DNA of 36,938 nucleotides from an uncultured Verrucomicrobiota bacterium (GTDB lineage Bacteria; Verrucomicrobiota; Verrucomicrobiia; Verrucomicrobiales; DEV007): NCBI GenBank assembly GCA_902589825.1, contig CACIUL010000033.1, positions 1 to 36,938 of the forward strand, read 5' to 3'. Shown piece by piece: positions 22,800 to 31,463 of this stretch (position 1 is its first letter; each line of letters starts with the position of its first letter). The notes under the pieces were generated by a model. It saw only the letters and a program-made list of their open reading frames with translations, ran no database searches and was not told where the DNA came from. The position numbers and the translations under genes were made by a program.

Positions 22800-24164
22800 G
22801 TGAGAACCTACAAGATATTTGCGGGATATTGCCTCGGGTTCTTCACGTTACTTACAGCCATCACTCACGCTGATCCTTTGCTCAGCGGGGGCAGCACAAC
22901 CGTTTTCCAGAAGGGCCCAAACGCCTTTGGCATGCCCCTGGCCAATATTACCAGGGCCAGCCGGCGGTCTCACGTGGTCGGCAATTCCTTCTTCAACAAG
23001 AACTGGGTCTTTTCACCCAGTTCCACAACCGCCCGTGACGGACTGGGACCACTCTACCATGCCCGTTCCTGTTCCGGTTGTCACGTGCGGGATGGAAGGG
23101 GAGCCCCCACGAGAAATGAAATTCCCAGTGTCAGCCTGCTCTTCAGGCTCCATGTCGACGGAAGCGACAAGGGTGATCCCATCCTGGGGAAACAACTCGC
23201 CGTGAAGGCGGCGCCGGGCATGGAGCCGGAAGGCAGGGTAAACATCGTCTACCAGGCATTCAGGGAACAATTTGGTGACCGGGGAACCATCACCCTCAGG
23301 CGGCCAGTCTATAAATTGCAAGCAACCCCTGCCTATGGACGCACACATACCGGAACGCAGCTCAGCCCCAGGTTGGCTCAACCCCTGGTTGGACTCGGCC
23401 TGCTTGAATCCGTTGAGGAAAAAACGATCCGGGCGCTCGCCGATCCTGATGACAAGGACAACGACGGCATCTCGGGCAGGACCAACCTTGTTTTGAACCC
23501 GGAAAACGGGAAAACTGAACTAGGAAGGTTCGGTTGGAAAGCCAGTCAACCCAGTTTAAAGGCACAGGTAGCCGTGGCGTTCTGGAGGGATATTGGCATC
23601 ACCAGCAGCATCCATCCCAACGAGGACCTAACGCTCCCCCAGAAAAATATCATTAAGCCCGCAACATCAGGTTTTAGCCCTGAGGTAAATGACAGGACAC
23701 TCAAGCACGTCGTCACCTACCTCAGGACCCTTGCCCCACCTGCCAGGAGAAATCTTAAATCGGAAGCGGTTATCAAGGGGGAGAAACTCTTTACCCAGGC
23801 GGGTTGTGCCAAGTGCCATATTCCCATGCTCAAAACCGGACCACAGGCACCCCTTGATGAACTTCAAGACCAGTCCATTCGGCCATACACGGACATGCTC
23901 CTTCACGACATGGGTGAGGCATTATCCGACGGAATCGACAAGCCCGGTATTTCAGGAAGGGAATGGCGAACACCGCCGCTGTGGGGAATCGGACTCACCG
24001 GGACAGTGAACGGCAATACCTTTTACCTTCATGATGGCAGGGCCAGGACGCTAGAGGAAGCCATCATGTGGCACGGTGGAGAAGGCCTTGCCTCCAAGCG
24101 GGCCTATGCAAATCTCTCAAGGGAGGCACGGCAACTGGTGTTGCAATTTCTCAACTCACTCTAG
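22800..24164 (+). CDS. Di-haem oxidoreductase (DHOR/COG3488 family, putative thiol oxidoreductase)
   Basis: 454 residues, GTG start five bases after the imelysin stop. A signal peptide (FAGYCLGFFTLLTAITHA) directs it to the periplasm. There are two c-type haem sites: CSGCH at 91-95 (followed by VRDGRGAPT) and CAKCH at 336-340. The second half is related to di-haem cytochrome c peroxidases. The DHOR blocks GLGPLYHARSCSGCH, DDKDNDGISGRTN, GRFGWKASQPSL, FWRDIGITSS, TDMLLHDMGEALSD and WRTPPLWGIGLT are intact. These proteins are usually encoded next to imelysins. They probably change the redox state of iron or of its carrier; that role is inferred from gene neighbourhood. Length is normal for the family. 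Confidence 0.9.
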   Translation: MRTYKIFAGYCLGFFTLLTAITHADPLLSGGSTTVFQKGPNAFGMPLANITRASRRSHVVGNSFFNKNWVFSPSSTTARDGLGPLYHARSCSGCHVRDGRGAPTRNEIPSVSLLFRLHVDGSDKGDPILGKQLAVKAAPGMEPEGRVNIVYQAFREQFGDRGTITLRRPVYKLQATPAYGRTHTGTQLSPRLAQPLVGLGLLESVEEKTIRALADPDDKDNDGISGRTNLVLNPENGKTELGRFGWKASQPSLKAQVAVAFWRDIGITSSIHPNEDLTLPQKNIIKPATSGFSPEVNDRTLKHVVTYLRTLAPPARRNLKSEAVIKGEKLFTQAGCAKCHIPMLKTGPQAPLDELQDQSIRPYTDMLLHDMGEALSDGIDKPGISGREWRTPPLWGIGLTGTVNGNTFYLHDGRARTLEEAIMWHGGEGLASKRAYANLSREARQLVLQFLNSL

Positions 24165-24244
24165 CCAGGCTTACCGCACCTGGAAAACGCACCATCAAAG
24201 ACGTGTTATCGGTTTACGGGCATGCTATTGCCTTTATCATTCTA

Positions 24245-25567
24245 ATGACACAGCGCATGAACTACTTACTGATTATCCTCGCCCTTGCTCTGTGCACAGG
24301 CTCAAGCGCACAGGAATTCCAGGTTCCCGAGGTAAGCACCCTGCCTCGTATCGACAGGGATTCCCCGCGCCCAAGCCGCGCAATCCTGCGCAATTCGGCT
24401 TTTATCCTGAAGATGCAAACACATCCACCACTGGGTGAAGCCTATGTCATTCTCACAGACCACAAAAAAGAGGAATATCTCAAGCCCCTTCGGAAGCTGG
24501 CCAAACACCGCAATGCAACAATTGTCAAAACAACGAGCCTAGCAGCAATCCATCAGCCGAATGTGCTTGAAAAGTTAAAGGAGAAGCTCAAGAAGCTTAC
24601 ACCAAGATACGTTGCACTGGCACCACGCATGGAATCCTTCCGGGAAAACATGCTGCTTGGGGCCTGGGAATTATTAAGCACCCTCGACAAGGACCCATAC
24701 CTGGATGCCTACCCGGGAATCCTGCCAGCCACCTCTCCGGCCAACTTCAATGCTCTCATTGACCGCACCATCAACTACCGGAGCATTGGCCAAAAGGACC
24801 TCAAGCCCTTCGCCATCAGTCAGGTTCCCTCCAACACGGAGTCACGATCCCTGCAGAAGGCGGGAATCCTGCGAAAAGTGTTCGCCGATTACGGGATACA
24901 GACACCGACCCTTGCCATCTATACGCCAAGGGCAACAGATGCTCCTAAGCTTAAGGGTAACCAGGTCTGGAATATTCGTGTTGCCGAAAAGGGAAAATTC
25001 GTCAGAAAATTTGACGTGCAACCCGGAAAGGCACTGAACAATGCCCAGCTTGTGATTATGCACGGCCACGGTATCCCGGGCATGTCCTGTTCCGTCGACA
25101 TCGAGGGAATCCCGTCTCAATCAAGCAATCAGGTCATTCTCTCCGGTTCCTGTTTCTCAGCCGTCCCCATCAATTCGGATTTACCCCGGATGACTTCCGC
25201 GCCCGGCGGATACAAGGTAGACCGGCGCCCGGCCTTCGGCACCCGTTACCTGGACCGCGGGGGTACCGTATTTTTCGGTCACATGCGGCTAAGTTCCGGA
25301 TTCCCTCACCTTTACCCCGTCCTGGAAAACTGGCTTCAGGGAGCCAGCGTCGGCGAGGCTTACCAGCAACTCATCAACGCCATTATTGAAATGCGAGGCT
25401 TCCGACCCGGCAATTTCATCGTGAAAACGCCTGTCCAGCAGCGCCGTATTCCCCAAAACACCCTGCTCTACGCAATCTTTGGCGATCCTGCCCTCAAGCC
25501 CCTGCAACCCTTGAAAAAAATCGGAGCAAAAGAAGCTGTCACACATCCTGATCAAAAGAACCAATGA
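24245..25567 (+). CDS. Second C25-like (clan CD) exported cysteine peptidase
   Basis: 440 residues from ATG 24245, chosen because MTQRMNYLLIILALALCTGSSAQ forms a signal peptide with a positive n-region; 24257 is an alternative. The caspase-hemoglobinase fold is indicated by LVIMHGHGIPGMSCSVD (catalytic His273 or His275), then VILSGSCFSAV (catalytic Cys303), and by the closing C25-type segment GASVGEAYQQLINAI to LYAIFGDPALKPL. It is shorter than gingipain-type enzymes and lacks the Ig and Asp-rich tail of the peptidase at 3600-6720. The gene overlaps the sulfatase by four bases (ATGA), so the two are translationally coupled. An extracytoplasmic protease working with a sulfatase suggests attack on sulfated glycoproteins; that is inference. 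Confidence 0.65.
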   Translation: MTQRMNYLLIILALALCTGSSAQEFQVPEVSTLPRIDRDSPRPSRAILRNSAFILKMQTHPPLGEAYVILTDHKKEEYLKPLRKLAKHRNATIVKTTSLAAIHQPNVLEKLKEKLKKLTPRYVALAPRMESFRENMLLGAWELLSTLDKDPYLDAYPGILPATSPANFNALIDRTINYRSIGQKDLKPFAISQVPSNTESRSLQKAGILRKVFADYGIQTPTLAIYTPRATDAPKLKGNQVWNIRVAEKGKFVRKFDVQPGKALNNAQLVIMHGHGIPGMSCSVDIEGIPSQSSNQVILSGSCFSAVPINSDLPRMTSAPGGYKVDRRPAFGTRYLDRGGTVFFGHMRLSSGFPHLYPVLENWLQGASVGEAYQQLINAIIEMRGFRPGNFIVKTPVQQRRIPQNTLLYAIFGDPALKPLQPLKKIGAKEAVTHPDQKNQ

Positions 25568-27094
25568 ACCGAAATAATCCTAAGCAACTTCCCCAGGATG
25601 CACTCCTTATGATAACCACCTGCGGAAAAAAGATTCTCATTTGTCTGCTCACCGTGACGACCGGATTACTCTGGTCCGCCAAAGCAGCCGAAAAAAAACC
25701 CAACATCCTGTGGATCGTCGGGGAAAACTTCTCCAACGACCTGCAGTGTTACGGACAAAAGAACACGGCAACCCCGAACCTCGATGCGCTGGCAAAAGCT
25801 GGTATACGCTACACTCATGCATTTGCCACCTCCCCGGTATGCGCACCAAGCCGTTCATGTTTCATGCTCGGTATGTACCAGGGAACCACTGACACGCACC
25901 ACATGCGCTCCCACCGGGATGACGACTTCAAGCTGCCACCCGGAATCCGTCCAATAACCCACCGACTGAAAGATGCGGGATACTTCACTGCCAACATCAC
26001 CCACATTGGTGATGAGGAAACGGGCACAGGCAAGCTGGACTTGAACTTTGTCAACGAGGGCAAGCTCTATGACAGCGCCCAGTGGGATGAGCTAAGGGAC
26101 AACCAGCCCTTCTTTGCGCAAATCAACCTGCCGGAAGCCGAATATGACATCTACGACCGCAAGTCAGCCGAGAAAGAACGGGTGCCATGGGTCGGCGAGG
26201 AATGGCACCCGAAGGTTGCAACCGAGAAAAACGTGACTCCTCCCCCCTACTACCCGGACCACCCGGTCAGCCGACAGGAGTGGGCCCGTTACCTGAATTC
26301 CATCAGCGGTGCTGATATCCGTGTCGGGAAAATAATGGCACAGCTCAAAAAGGATGGGATGGATGATGACACGGTGGTGATCTTCTTCTCCGACAACGGT
26401 CGCCTGACCGCACGCGGAATCCACTGGCCCTTTGACCAGGGGCTGCGTGTGCCCCTTATCGTCCGTGATGCCAAACACTTTCCTGTCCTTTCAACAAAGG
26501 AAAAGCCCGGGGTCGTAAGTGACAGGGTAGTCAGCCTTATGGACCTGACAGCCACCACCCTGGCCATAGCCGGCATCAAGCGGCCAAACGGAATGCAAAG
26601 CCGAGTGTTTTTGGGCAGGAACGCTGACCCTCCGCGCAGGTTTGCATTTGCCGCACGTGACCGAATCGATGAAACCGTGGTCAGGATGCGCTCCGTTCAC
26701 GACCAACAATACCACTACATACGCAATTTCACTCCCGGAGCAGGGTTCGAGACCCTCAACCGCTATAAGGAAAAGTGCTTCCTTGTTAAGCCCCTGATGC
26801 GCAAGCTGAAGGCACAAGGCAAGCTAACCGGCCCCCCCCCTGCAACTGATGCAGCCCTTCCCGGAGGAAATGCTGTTCCATGTCGCCAGTGACCCGCACG
26901 AGATTGAAAATCTTGCCCAATCCAAGAAGCCCGAGCACCAGGAAGCCCTGCAGCGCCTGCGCGTGGCAATGGAGACATGGATAATCGAATCCGGTGACCG
27001 CGGTCACATCCCGGAACCCCCCGAGGTCGTTGCTCCTTTCCTTAAGGAAATGCATGACTGGTTTGGCACACCTGACTGGGCAAAGGGCCAATGA
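25564..27094 (+). CDS. Exported sulfatase, frameshifted at C9
   Basis: About 509 residues after removing one C from the C9 run at 26832-26840. The second frame then supplies LMQPFPEEMLFHVASDPHEIENLAQ, the normal sulfatase C-terminus. The signal segment is at about 21-42 (KKILICLLTVTTGLLWSAKA). Metal-binding NILWIVGENFSND opens the fold. The sulfatase signature is VCAPSRSCFMLG, with Cys93 the residue converted to formylglycine (CxPSR type). IFFSDNGRLTARGIHWPFDQGLRVPLIV supplies the later Asp-Asn metal pair. The overall pattern resembles heparan-N-sulfatase-like (SGSH-type) enzymes. It needs a formylglycine-generating enzyme, not seen in this window. As sequenced, the protein ends at 26892 without its last 70 residues. 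Confidence 0.88.
26832..26840 (+). repeat. C9 homopolymer at the frameshift
   Basis: Nine C follow ACCGG where eight would keep the sulfatase in frame (Thr-Gly-Pro-Pro-Leu-Gln-Leu-Met). This mirrors the G9 tract in the C25 peptidase gene. Confidence 0.9.
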
Positions 27095-27246
27095 CAGTCC
27101 TTGTTATCCGCCGCAACAGCCAACCGGCGGGAGATCATTGCACAATCAGGGTCTTTACCCACATGGCTGCTTCTCACGCAATGCAATATTGCACCGGATA
27201 ATAACAATGGACGAAAATCACCGAACATGATTAATTAAGAACTATC

Positions 27247-28008
27247 ATGAAAAAATGTTCCAAGGTGGGGGTAATATTTCTCGCAGTGCTGGGAGTCTTT
27301 GCGGCATACAACACGGCCAAGAGTGCGGAGCATACACTCTCTGAATTTAATCTTGGTGAGCACTTATCCGGTCCAGAGGTCAAGCTCGACAAACTGGAAG
27401 GTAAAGTCGTGGTCATCGAATACTGGGGAACCCGGTGAGGCCCCTGCATTGCATCAATGCCCCATCTGGTTCAGATGGACAAAAAATACACCAATAAAGG
27501 AATGGTAATGATCGGTGCCGAGGTCCAGAACAGCAGCCCCGAGGCAATCGCGAAGATAGCCAACAGCCACAAGCTGAAATTCACCCTCACCAAGGGAATC
27601 AGGGGTCCGCGCCTGTCCAACGGAATCCCGCACACAGCTGTGTTTGATGTGAAGGGAAACCTGGTCTTCAACGGTCACCCGAGCAACCCTGCTACCGAGA
27701 AAGCTATCAAGGACGCACTCAAGGACGCCACCCCGCCCAGCACGGACAGTGCAGGTAACAGTTTTTTCAATAAACCAAAATATCTGGTCGATGAACGCAC
27801 GTGGACAAACACCGATGGGAAAACCCTGAAGGCGGCAATGGTTTCCCTCAACGGGAAGACCGGCAAGTTCCGCTTTCCTAATGGCCGCACGTTTAATTAT
27901 GATATCACAAAGCTCTCGGAAGATGACCAGTCACTGATCAAGGAGAAGGCGGCATCCACTGAGGACAAAGGTGATCAGGAAGCTGAAAAGAACAAGTTTA
28001 AGTTCTAG
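27247..28008 (+). CDS. Candidate selenoprotein: TlpA-like thioredoxin fold (UGPC) + SHD1 domain
   Basis: The ATG frame stops at TGA 27436-27438, but the same frame continues with unbroken homologous sequence to TAG 28006-28008, giving 253 residues. The TGA falls at residue 64 in VVVIEYWGTR-U-GPCIASMPHL, exactly where TlpA/thioredoxin proteins have the first redox Cys; Cys67 is the second. A signal peptide (VGVIFLAVLGVFAAYNTAKSA) precedes it. The thioredoxin fold goes on through GMVMIGAEVQNSS and the cis-Pro segment NGIPHTAVFDVKGNLVFNGHP. Residues about 180-235 (RTWTNTDGKTLKAAMV to FNYDITKLSEDDQSLI) form an SHD1-like domain, common in Verrucomicrobiota and Planctomycetota. Because only the catalytic Cys codon is changed and no other damage is visible, TGA read as selenocysteine is favoured. 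A recent nonsense mutation (TGC or TGT to TGA) or a sequencing error are alternatives. Confidence 0.75.
27462..27478 (+). promoter_or_regulatory. Candidate bacterial SECIS hairpin
   Basis: CCATCTG (27462-27468), loop GTT, CAGATGG (27472-27478) form a perfect 7-bp stem inside the coding sequence. Thirty nucleotides separate the TGA from the loop, and the first loop base is G. From memory, the published bacterial SECIS consensus asks for a small apical loop 16-37 nt after UGA with a G among its first two bases, and this fits. A second perfect stem, GCATTG-CAT-CAATGC (27446-27460), lies between the two. Confidence 0.5.
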
Positions 28009-28083
28009 CATTAAGTCTGCGCGCCATTAAGGCGGAGAATTGCCCCGCCGTCTTGGGCAACCGTCCCGCAATCAATGCGGAAC

Positions 28084-29046
28084 ATGAAAACAGTGCTGAA
28101 ATCAACACTCTTCCTCGTCGCTTTCCTGGTCGCAGGTCTGCAGCTGAAGGCTGGTTACCCAGACGAGGTAAAACCGGTCAGCATCAAGAGTTCCAGGGAC
28201 GGATCAAGCCAGCCGGCACTTTTCTTCGCTCCTGAAACTGCGGCTCCTGTGCCGCTGCTGGTGGCATTACATACCTGGAGCAGTGACTGGAAAAATCAAT
28301 ACAATGTCCCGCTTGCAAAAGGTTGTATTAAGCGGCAATGGGCATTTATTCATCCAGATTTCCGGGGACCGAATAAAAACCCCGCAGCCTGCGGATCAGA
28401 CCTTGCCGTTAGCGACATTGTTGATGCGGTGGCATGGGCAAAAAGGAATGCCAGGATCGACCCGGGACGCATTTACCTGACCGGCGCATCAGGCGGCGGA
28501 CACATGGCTCTCCTGATGGCCGGAAAAGCCCCAGAAATATGGGCGGGGGTCAGTGCCTGGGTTCCCATTACTGATTGTGCGGCATGGCACAGGCAATGCC
28601 TTGAGGCAGGACGGCGCTATTATGCAGACCTGGAAAAATCCTGTGGCGGCAAGCCGGGTGAAAATGATGAAATCGACGAGCAATACCGCATGCGCTCCCC
28701 TGTAACGTGGCTGAAAGCAGCGGCTAATGTGCCGGTGGATATCAATGCAGGCATTCATGACGGTCACCGGGGCAGTGTCCCCATCAGCCATTCGCTGGAA
28801 GCCTTCAATATCCTTGCCAAAAAGGAGGACCAGATCAGCGGCCCGCACATCAGGCACTTCACCTCTGAGTCAACCGTTCCCGGGGCCCTCCTGCATCCAG
28901 TCAGGCACGATGACTCTTACGGGGAAAAACGACAACCCCTTTGGCGGGCTGAATCAAACCACGCCCGGATTACTATCTTTAACGGCGGGCACGAGATGAT
29001 TCCTGCAGCTATATTTGCCTGGCTTTCCGGCAAGGAAAAAAAATAG
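28084..29046 (+). CDS. Exported alpha/beta hydrolase (prolyl-oligopeptidase/esterase type)
   Basis: 320 residues from ATG 28084 (28075 is also possible), with a signal peptide MKTVLKSTLFLVAFLVAGLQLKA. The alpha/beta-hydrolase fold shows PVPLLVALHTWSSDW, the oxyanion/early-strand region IHPDFRGPNKNPAACGS, then RIYLTGASGGGHMAL with nucleophile Ser136 in GxSxG. A candidate acid lies in INAGIHDGHRGSVP, and the catalytic His is probably in FNGGHEM near the C-terminus. The family covers esterases and S9-like peptidases (dienelactone-hydrolase/acetyl-xylan-esterase relatives); the substrate is not evident. It follows the candidate selenoprotein by 75 bp on the same strand. A G+C-rich hairpin without a U-run lies between them, so co-transcription is possible. 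Confidence 0.75.
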   Translation: MKTVLKSTLFLVAFLVAGLQLKAGYPDEVKPVSIKSSRDGSSQPALFFAPETAAPVPLLVALHTWSSDWKNQYNVPLAKGCIKRQWAFIHPDFRGPNKNPAACGSDLAVSDIVDAVAWAKRNARIDPGRIYLTGASGGGHMALLMAGKAPEIWAGVSAWVPITDCAAWHRQCLEAGRRYYADLEKSCGGKPGENDEIDEQYRMRSPVTWLKAAANVPVDINAGIHDGHRGSVPISHSLEAFNILAKKEDQISGPHIRHFTSESTVPGALLHPVRHDDSYGEKRQPLWRAESNHARITIFNGGHEMIPAAIFAWLSGKEKK

Positions 29047-29073
29047 AATCGACCCTCAATCCCGGTTCAACCT

Positions 29074-30018
29074 TCAGGCATCCATGAGTTGACCGACATG
29101 GGCCTTTACGCCATTGGCAAGCCCTTCCAGGTTATAGCCACCCTCCAGGACCGAGACAATCCTGCCGTCGGCATATTGATGGGCAATGTCCATTAAGCGT
29201 TTCGTCAATTCAATGAACTGGGCATCGGTAAGGGTGAAATGACCCAATGGGTCACCAATCCGGGAATCAAATCCTGCTGAAACCAAGACCAGGTCGGGCT
29301 TGAATTTCTCCATCGCCATCTTGAACTGGTCACAAATCATCCCGTTAATCTGCTTATAGCCGGATCCTGCAGGAAACGGGCCGTTTAAAGTGGTGCCTTC
29401 GCCGGCGCCCTTCCCTGTGTCTGCCGCTGCACCCGTGCCGGGATACCATGGCCACTGGTGGGTGCTGAAGAAAAAAACCGAGCCATCCTCATAGAATATA
29501 TCCTGGGTGCCGTTACCGTGGTGAACATCCCAGTCCACGATGGCCACCCGCTCAGCACCGTGCCTGCTCTGGGCATATCGCGCGGCAACTGCCACATTGT
29601 TGAAAATGCAAAACCCCATCCCCCGGTCAGCTGTGGCATGGTGACCGGGAGGACGAACGGCACAGAAAGCATTGGCGAAACTTCCATCAAAAACCCCGTC
29701 AATCGCATTCAGCACTGATCCTGCCGCAGTCAATGCAACATCAAAAGAGGCAGCACACACGTGGGTGTCACCCGTGCTCAATAACTGCCGCCCCTCCTTG
29801 ATGTCCGCCATTGCCTTGTCAAAATACAAGGCATCATGGCATGCGAGTATTTCCTCCCTGGTAGCCACTCGCCGTGGCAATGCATGACATTTCTCGACAA
29901 TGTCGTTCATTTTCAGGATCCCGCTTACAGCTTCATACCTTGCAACCGACTCGGGGTGCCCCATTCCGGGATCATGCTCCAGAAAAACCGGGTCCAGCAA
30001 CAATGCGGTCTTCTCCAT
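29074..30018 (-). CDS. Histone deacetylase family amidohydrolase
   Basis: 314 residues, cytoplasmic (no signal). All signature blocks of the arginase-deacetylase fold are present: HPESVARYEAV near the start, RPPGHHATADRGMGFCIFNNVAVAARYA (active-site His pair at 126-127), VDWDVHHGNGTQDIFYEDGSVFFFSTHQ (zinc ligands Asp164 and His166), SAGFDSRIGDPLG (third ligand Asp251) and LEGGYN at 292-296. The class II-like pattern suggests removal of acetyl or larger acyl groups from lysine, polyamines or small amides (AcuC/APAH relatives). Which one cannot be told from sequence. It is divergent from hom with 115 bp between the starts. Confidence 0.93.
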   Translation of the reverse strand: MEKTALLLDPVFLEHDPGMGHPESVARYEAVSGILKMNDIVEKCHALPRRVATREEILACHDALYFDKAMADIKEGRQLLSTGDTHVCAASFDVALTAAGSVLNAIDGVFDGSFANAFCAVRPPGHHATADRGMGFCIFNNVAVAARYAQSRHGAERVAIVDWDVHHGNGTQDIFYEDGSVFFFSTHQWPWYPGTGAAADTGKGAGEGTTLNGPFPAGSGYKQINGMICDQFKMAMEKFKPDLVLVSAGFDSRIGDPLGHFTLTDAQFIELTKRLMDIAHQYADGRIVSVLEGGYNLEGLANGVKAHVGQLMDA

Positions 30019-30133
30019 AAACCAAGTTATAACGGATTTTCCATTGAATGCCAGAAGGATTGCCGGGCTAAACCATTGTAATCGCTTGCTTATTAGCTGC
30101 TACCCCGGATAGTTACCGCCCATTTCGAACATT

Positions 30134-31450
30134 TTGGATACTTCATCAAAACAGCTGCAGATCGGCCTTGCCGGCTTGGGAAATGTGGGCTCCGGCGTGT
30201 ACAAGAACCTGATTCGAAACAGGGATATCCTGCACGAGCGAACCGGGTCATATCTGGAAGTGACTAAAGTGGCAGTCCGTGACCTGGGCCGTCAACGTGA
30301 CGTGAAGGTTGCCCCGGAAAAGCTGACCACCGACTGGAGGGAGCTTGTCAACGACCCTGAAATTGACGTTATCGTTGAGCTGATCGGCGGGGACGATGAA
30401 GCCTTTAACCTGATCAGTGCAGCACTGGAAGCCCGTAAGGCAGTGGTTACCGGCAACAAGGCCGTGTTGGCAAAGCACGGCAAGAGGCTCATTGAGCTTT
30501 CCGAGGAGAAGAATACACCACTTTATTGTGAAGCTGCGGTTGCCGGCGGCATCCCCATCATCAAGGCCGTCAAGGAAGCCTTGGTGGGCAACAGGATTGA
30601 CTCGATCTACGGAATCATCAACGGGACCTCAAATTATATCCTTACCAGGATGACGAAGGCGGGAATCAACTTTGCTGAGGCGCTACAGGAAGCCCGCGAT
30701 AAAGGTTTTGCCGAGGCAGACCCCAGCCTTGACATCAATGGCTGGGATGCCGGGCACAAAGCCATCATACTTGGGTGGCTATCCTATGGGCGCTGGTTAA
30801 AGCCCGAGGAGGTCTCGGTAACCGGAATCGAGGAGATATCCGCTGAAGATGTGGCATTCGCCGACAGCCTTGGTTACGAGATCAAGCTCCTGGGTGTCAT
30901 CCGGCAAGGCCAGGGCGATGAACGTATCGAGGTAAGGGTGGCACCCTCCTTGATTCCCCGCACCCATATCCTCTCATCCGTTGATGGGGTATTCAATGCA
31001 GTGGCAGTACATGGAAATGTTGTTGGAGAAACACTATTCTACGGCAGTGGTGCCGGTCAGGATGCAACGTCGAGTGCCGTTATCAGCGACCTTGCCGATG
31101 CCGCTGAAAACCTCATCAATGAAGTGGGCTGCACGGGCTTTGTTCCCCATGGCGACTATGGGGCGGCACTGCCCATTGAGGAGACCCTCTCCCAGTATTA
31201 TCTCAGGCTTAGTGTTGTCGATGAACCCGGTGTCCTGGCCAGGATTGCCAATATCACGGGTGAAAACGGTATTGGTATCCTATCCGTAATACAGCCGGAA
31301 CCCAAGGAACCCTCGAAGCACATCCCGCTGGTATTGTTGCTGCACGATGCTGCATACGGGAAAATCGTTGATGCTCTAGGGGAGATCCTTGCGCTGGAGG
31401 CGGTTGGGGCAGAGCACACTCTTCTCCGTGTGGAGACCCTCGAACATTAA
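30134..31450 (+). CDS. hom: Homoserine dehydrogenase
   Basis: 438 residues; the start is TTG 30134, and no ATG or GTG exists in a suitable position upstream. NAD(P)-binding LAGLGNVGSGVY (GxGxxG at 14-19), VVTGNKAVLAKHG (105-116), AAVAGGIPIIKAV (134-146), NGTSNYILTRM (163-173) and the catalytic-domain segment ADPSLDINGWDAGHKAIIL (195-213) are all intact. A C-terminal ACT domain (SQYYLRLSVVDEPGVLARIANITGENGIGI) suggests threonine feedback inhibition. The enzyme reduces aspartate semialdehyde to homoserine. Threonine synthase follows after 13 bp and aspartate kinase comes next, forming a compact Thr/Lys/Met precursor cluster. Confidence 0.97.
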   Translation: MDTSSKQLQIGLAGLGNVGSGVYKNLIRNRDILHERTGSYLEVTKVAVRDLGRQRDVKVAPEKLTTDWRELVNDPEIDVIVELIGGDDEAFNLISAALEARKAVVTGNKAVLAKHGKRLIELSEEKNTPLYCEAAVAGGIPIIKAVKEALVGNRIDSIYGIINGTSNYILTRMTKAGINFAEALQEARDKGFAEADPSLDINGWDAGHKAIILGWLSYGRWLKPEEVSVTGIEEISAEDVAFADSLGYEIKLLGVIRQGQGDERIEVRVAPSLIPRTHILSSVDGVFNAVAVHGNVVGETLFYGSGAGQDATSSAVISDLADAAENLINEVGCTGFVPHGDYGAALPIEETLSQYYLRLSVVDEPGVLARIANITGENGIGILSVIQPEPKEPSKHIPLVLLLHDAAYGKIVDALGEILALEAVGAEHTLLRVETLEH

Positions 31451-31463
31451 CCCCTTTCACGCC

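Noticed and set aside
27108-27130. CCGCCG/CGGCGG hairpin between the sulfatase and the thioredoxin gene as a terminator
   Set aside because: Six-base-pair stem with an 11-nt loop but no following T-run; not enough for an intrinsic terminator call.
27182-27193. Palindrome TGCAATATTGCA upstream of the thioredoxin gene
   Set aside because: Twelve-base dyads of A+T-rich sequence occur often by chance; no second copy near a related gene was seen. Its TGCAA half matches the 18209-18251 core only over five bases.
27247-27438. 63-residue secreted peptide ending at the TGA as a gene of its own
   Set aside because: The frame downstream encodes the remainder of the thioredoxin fold starting exactly at GPC, so the TGA is internal.
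28031-28049. GGCGG/CCGCC hairpin after the thioredoxin gene as a terminator
   Set aside because: Only five pairs and no T-run.
31389-31463. Long N-terminal extension of threonine synthase
   Set aside because: It overlaps hom and reads as shadow sequence; the TTG at 31464 gives the canonical threonine synthase N-terminus.
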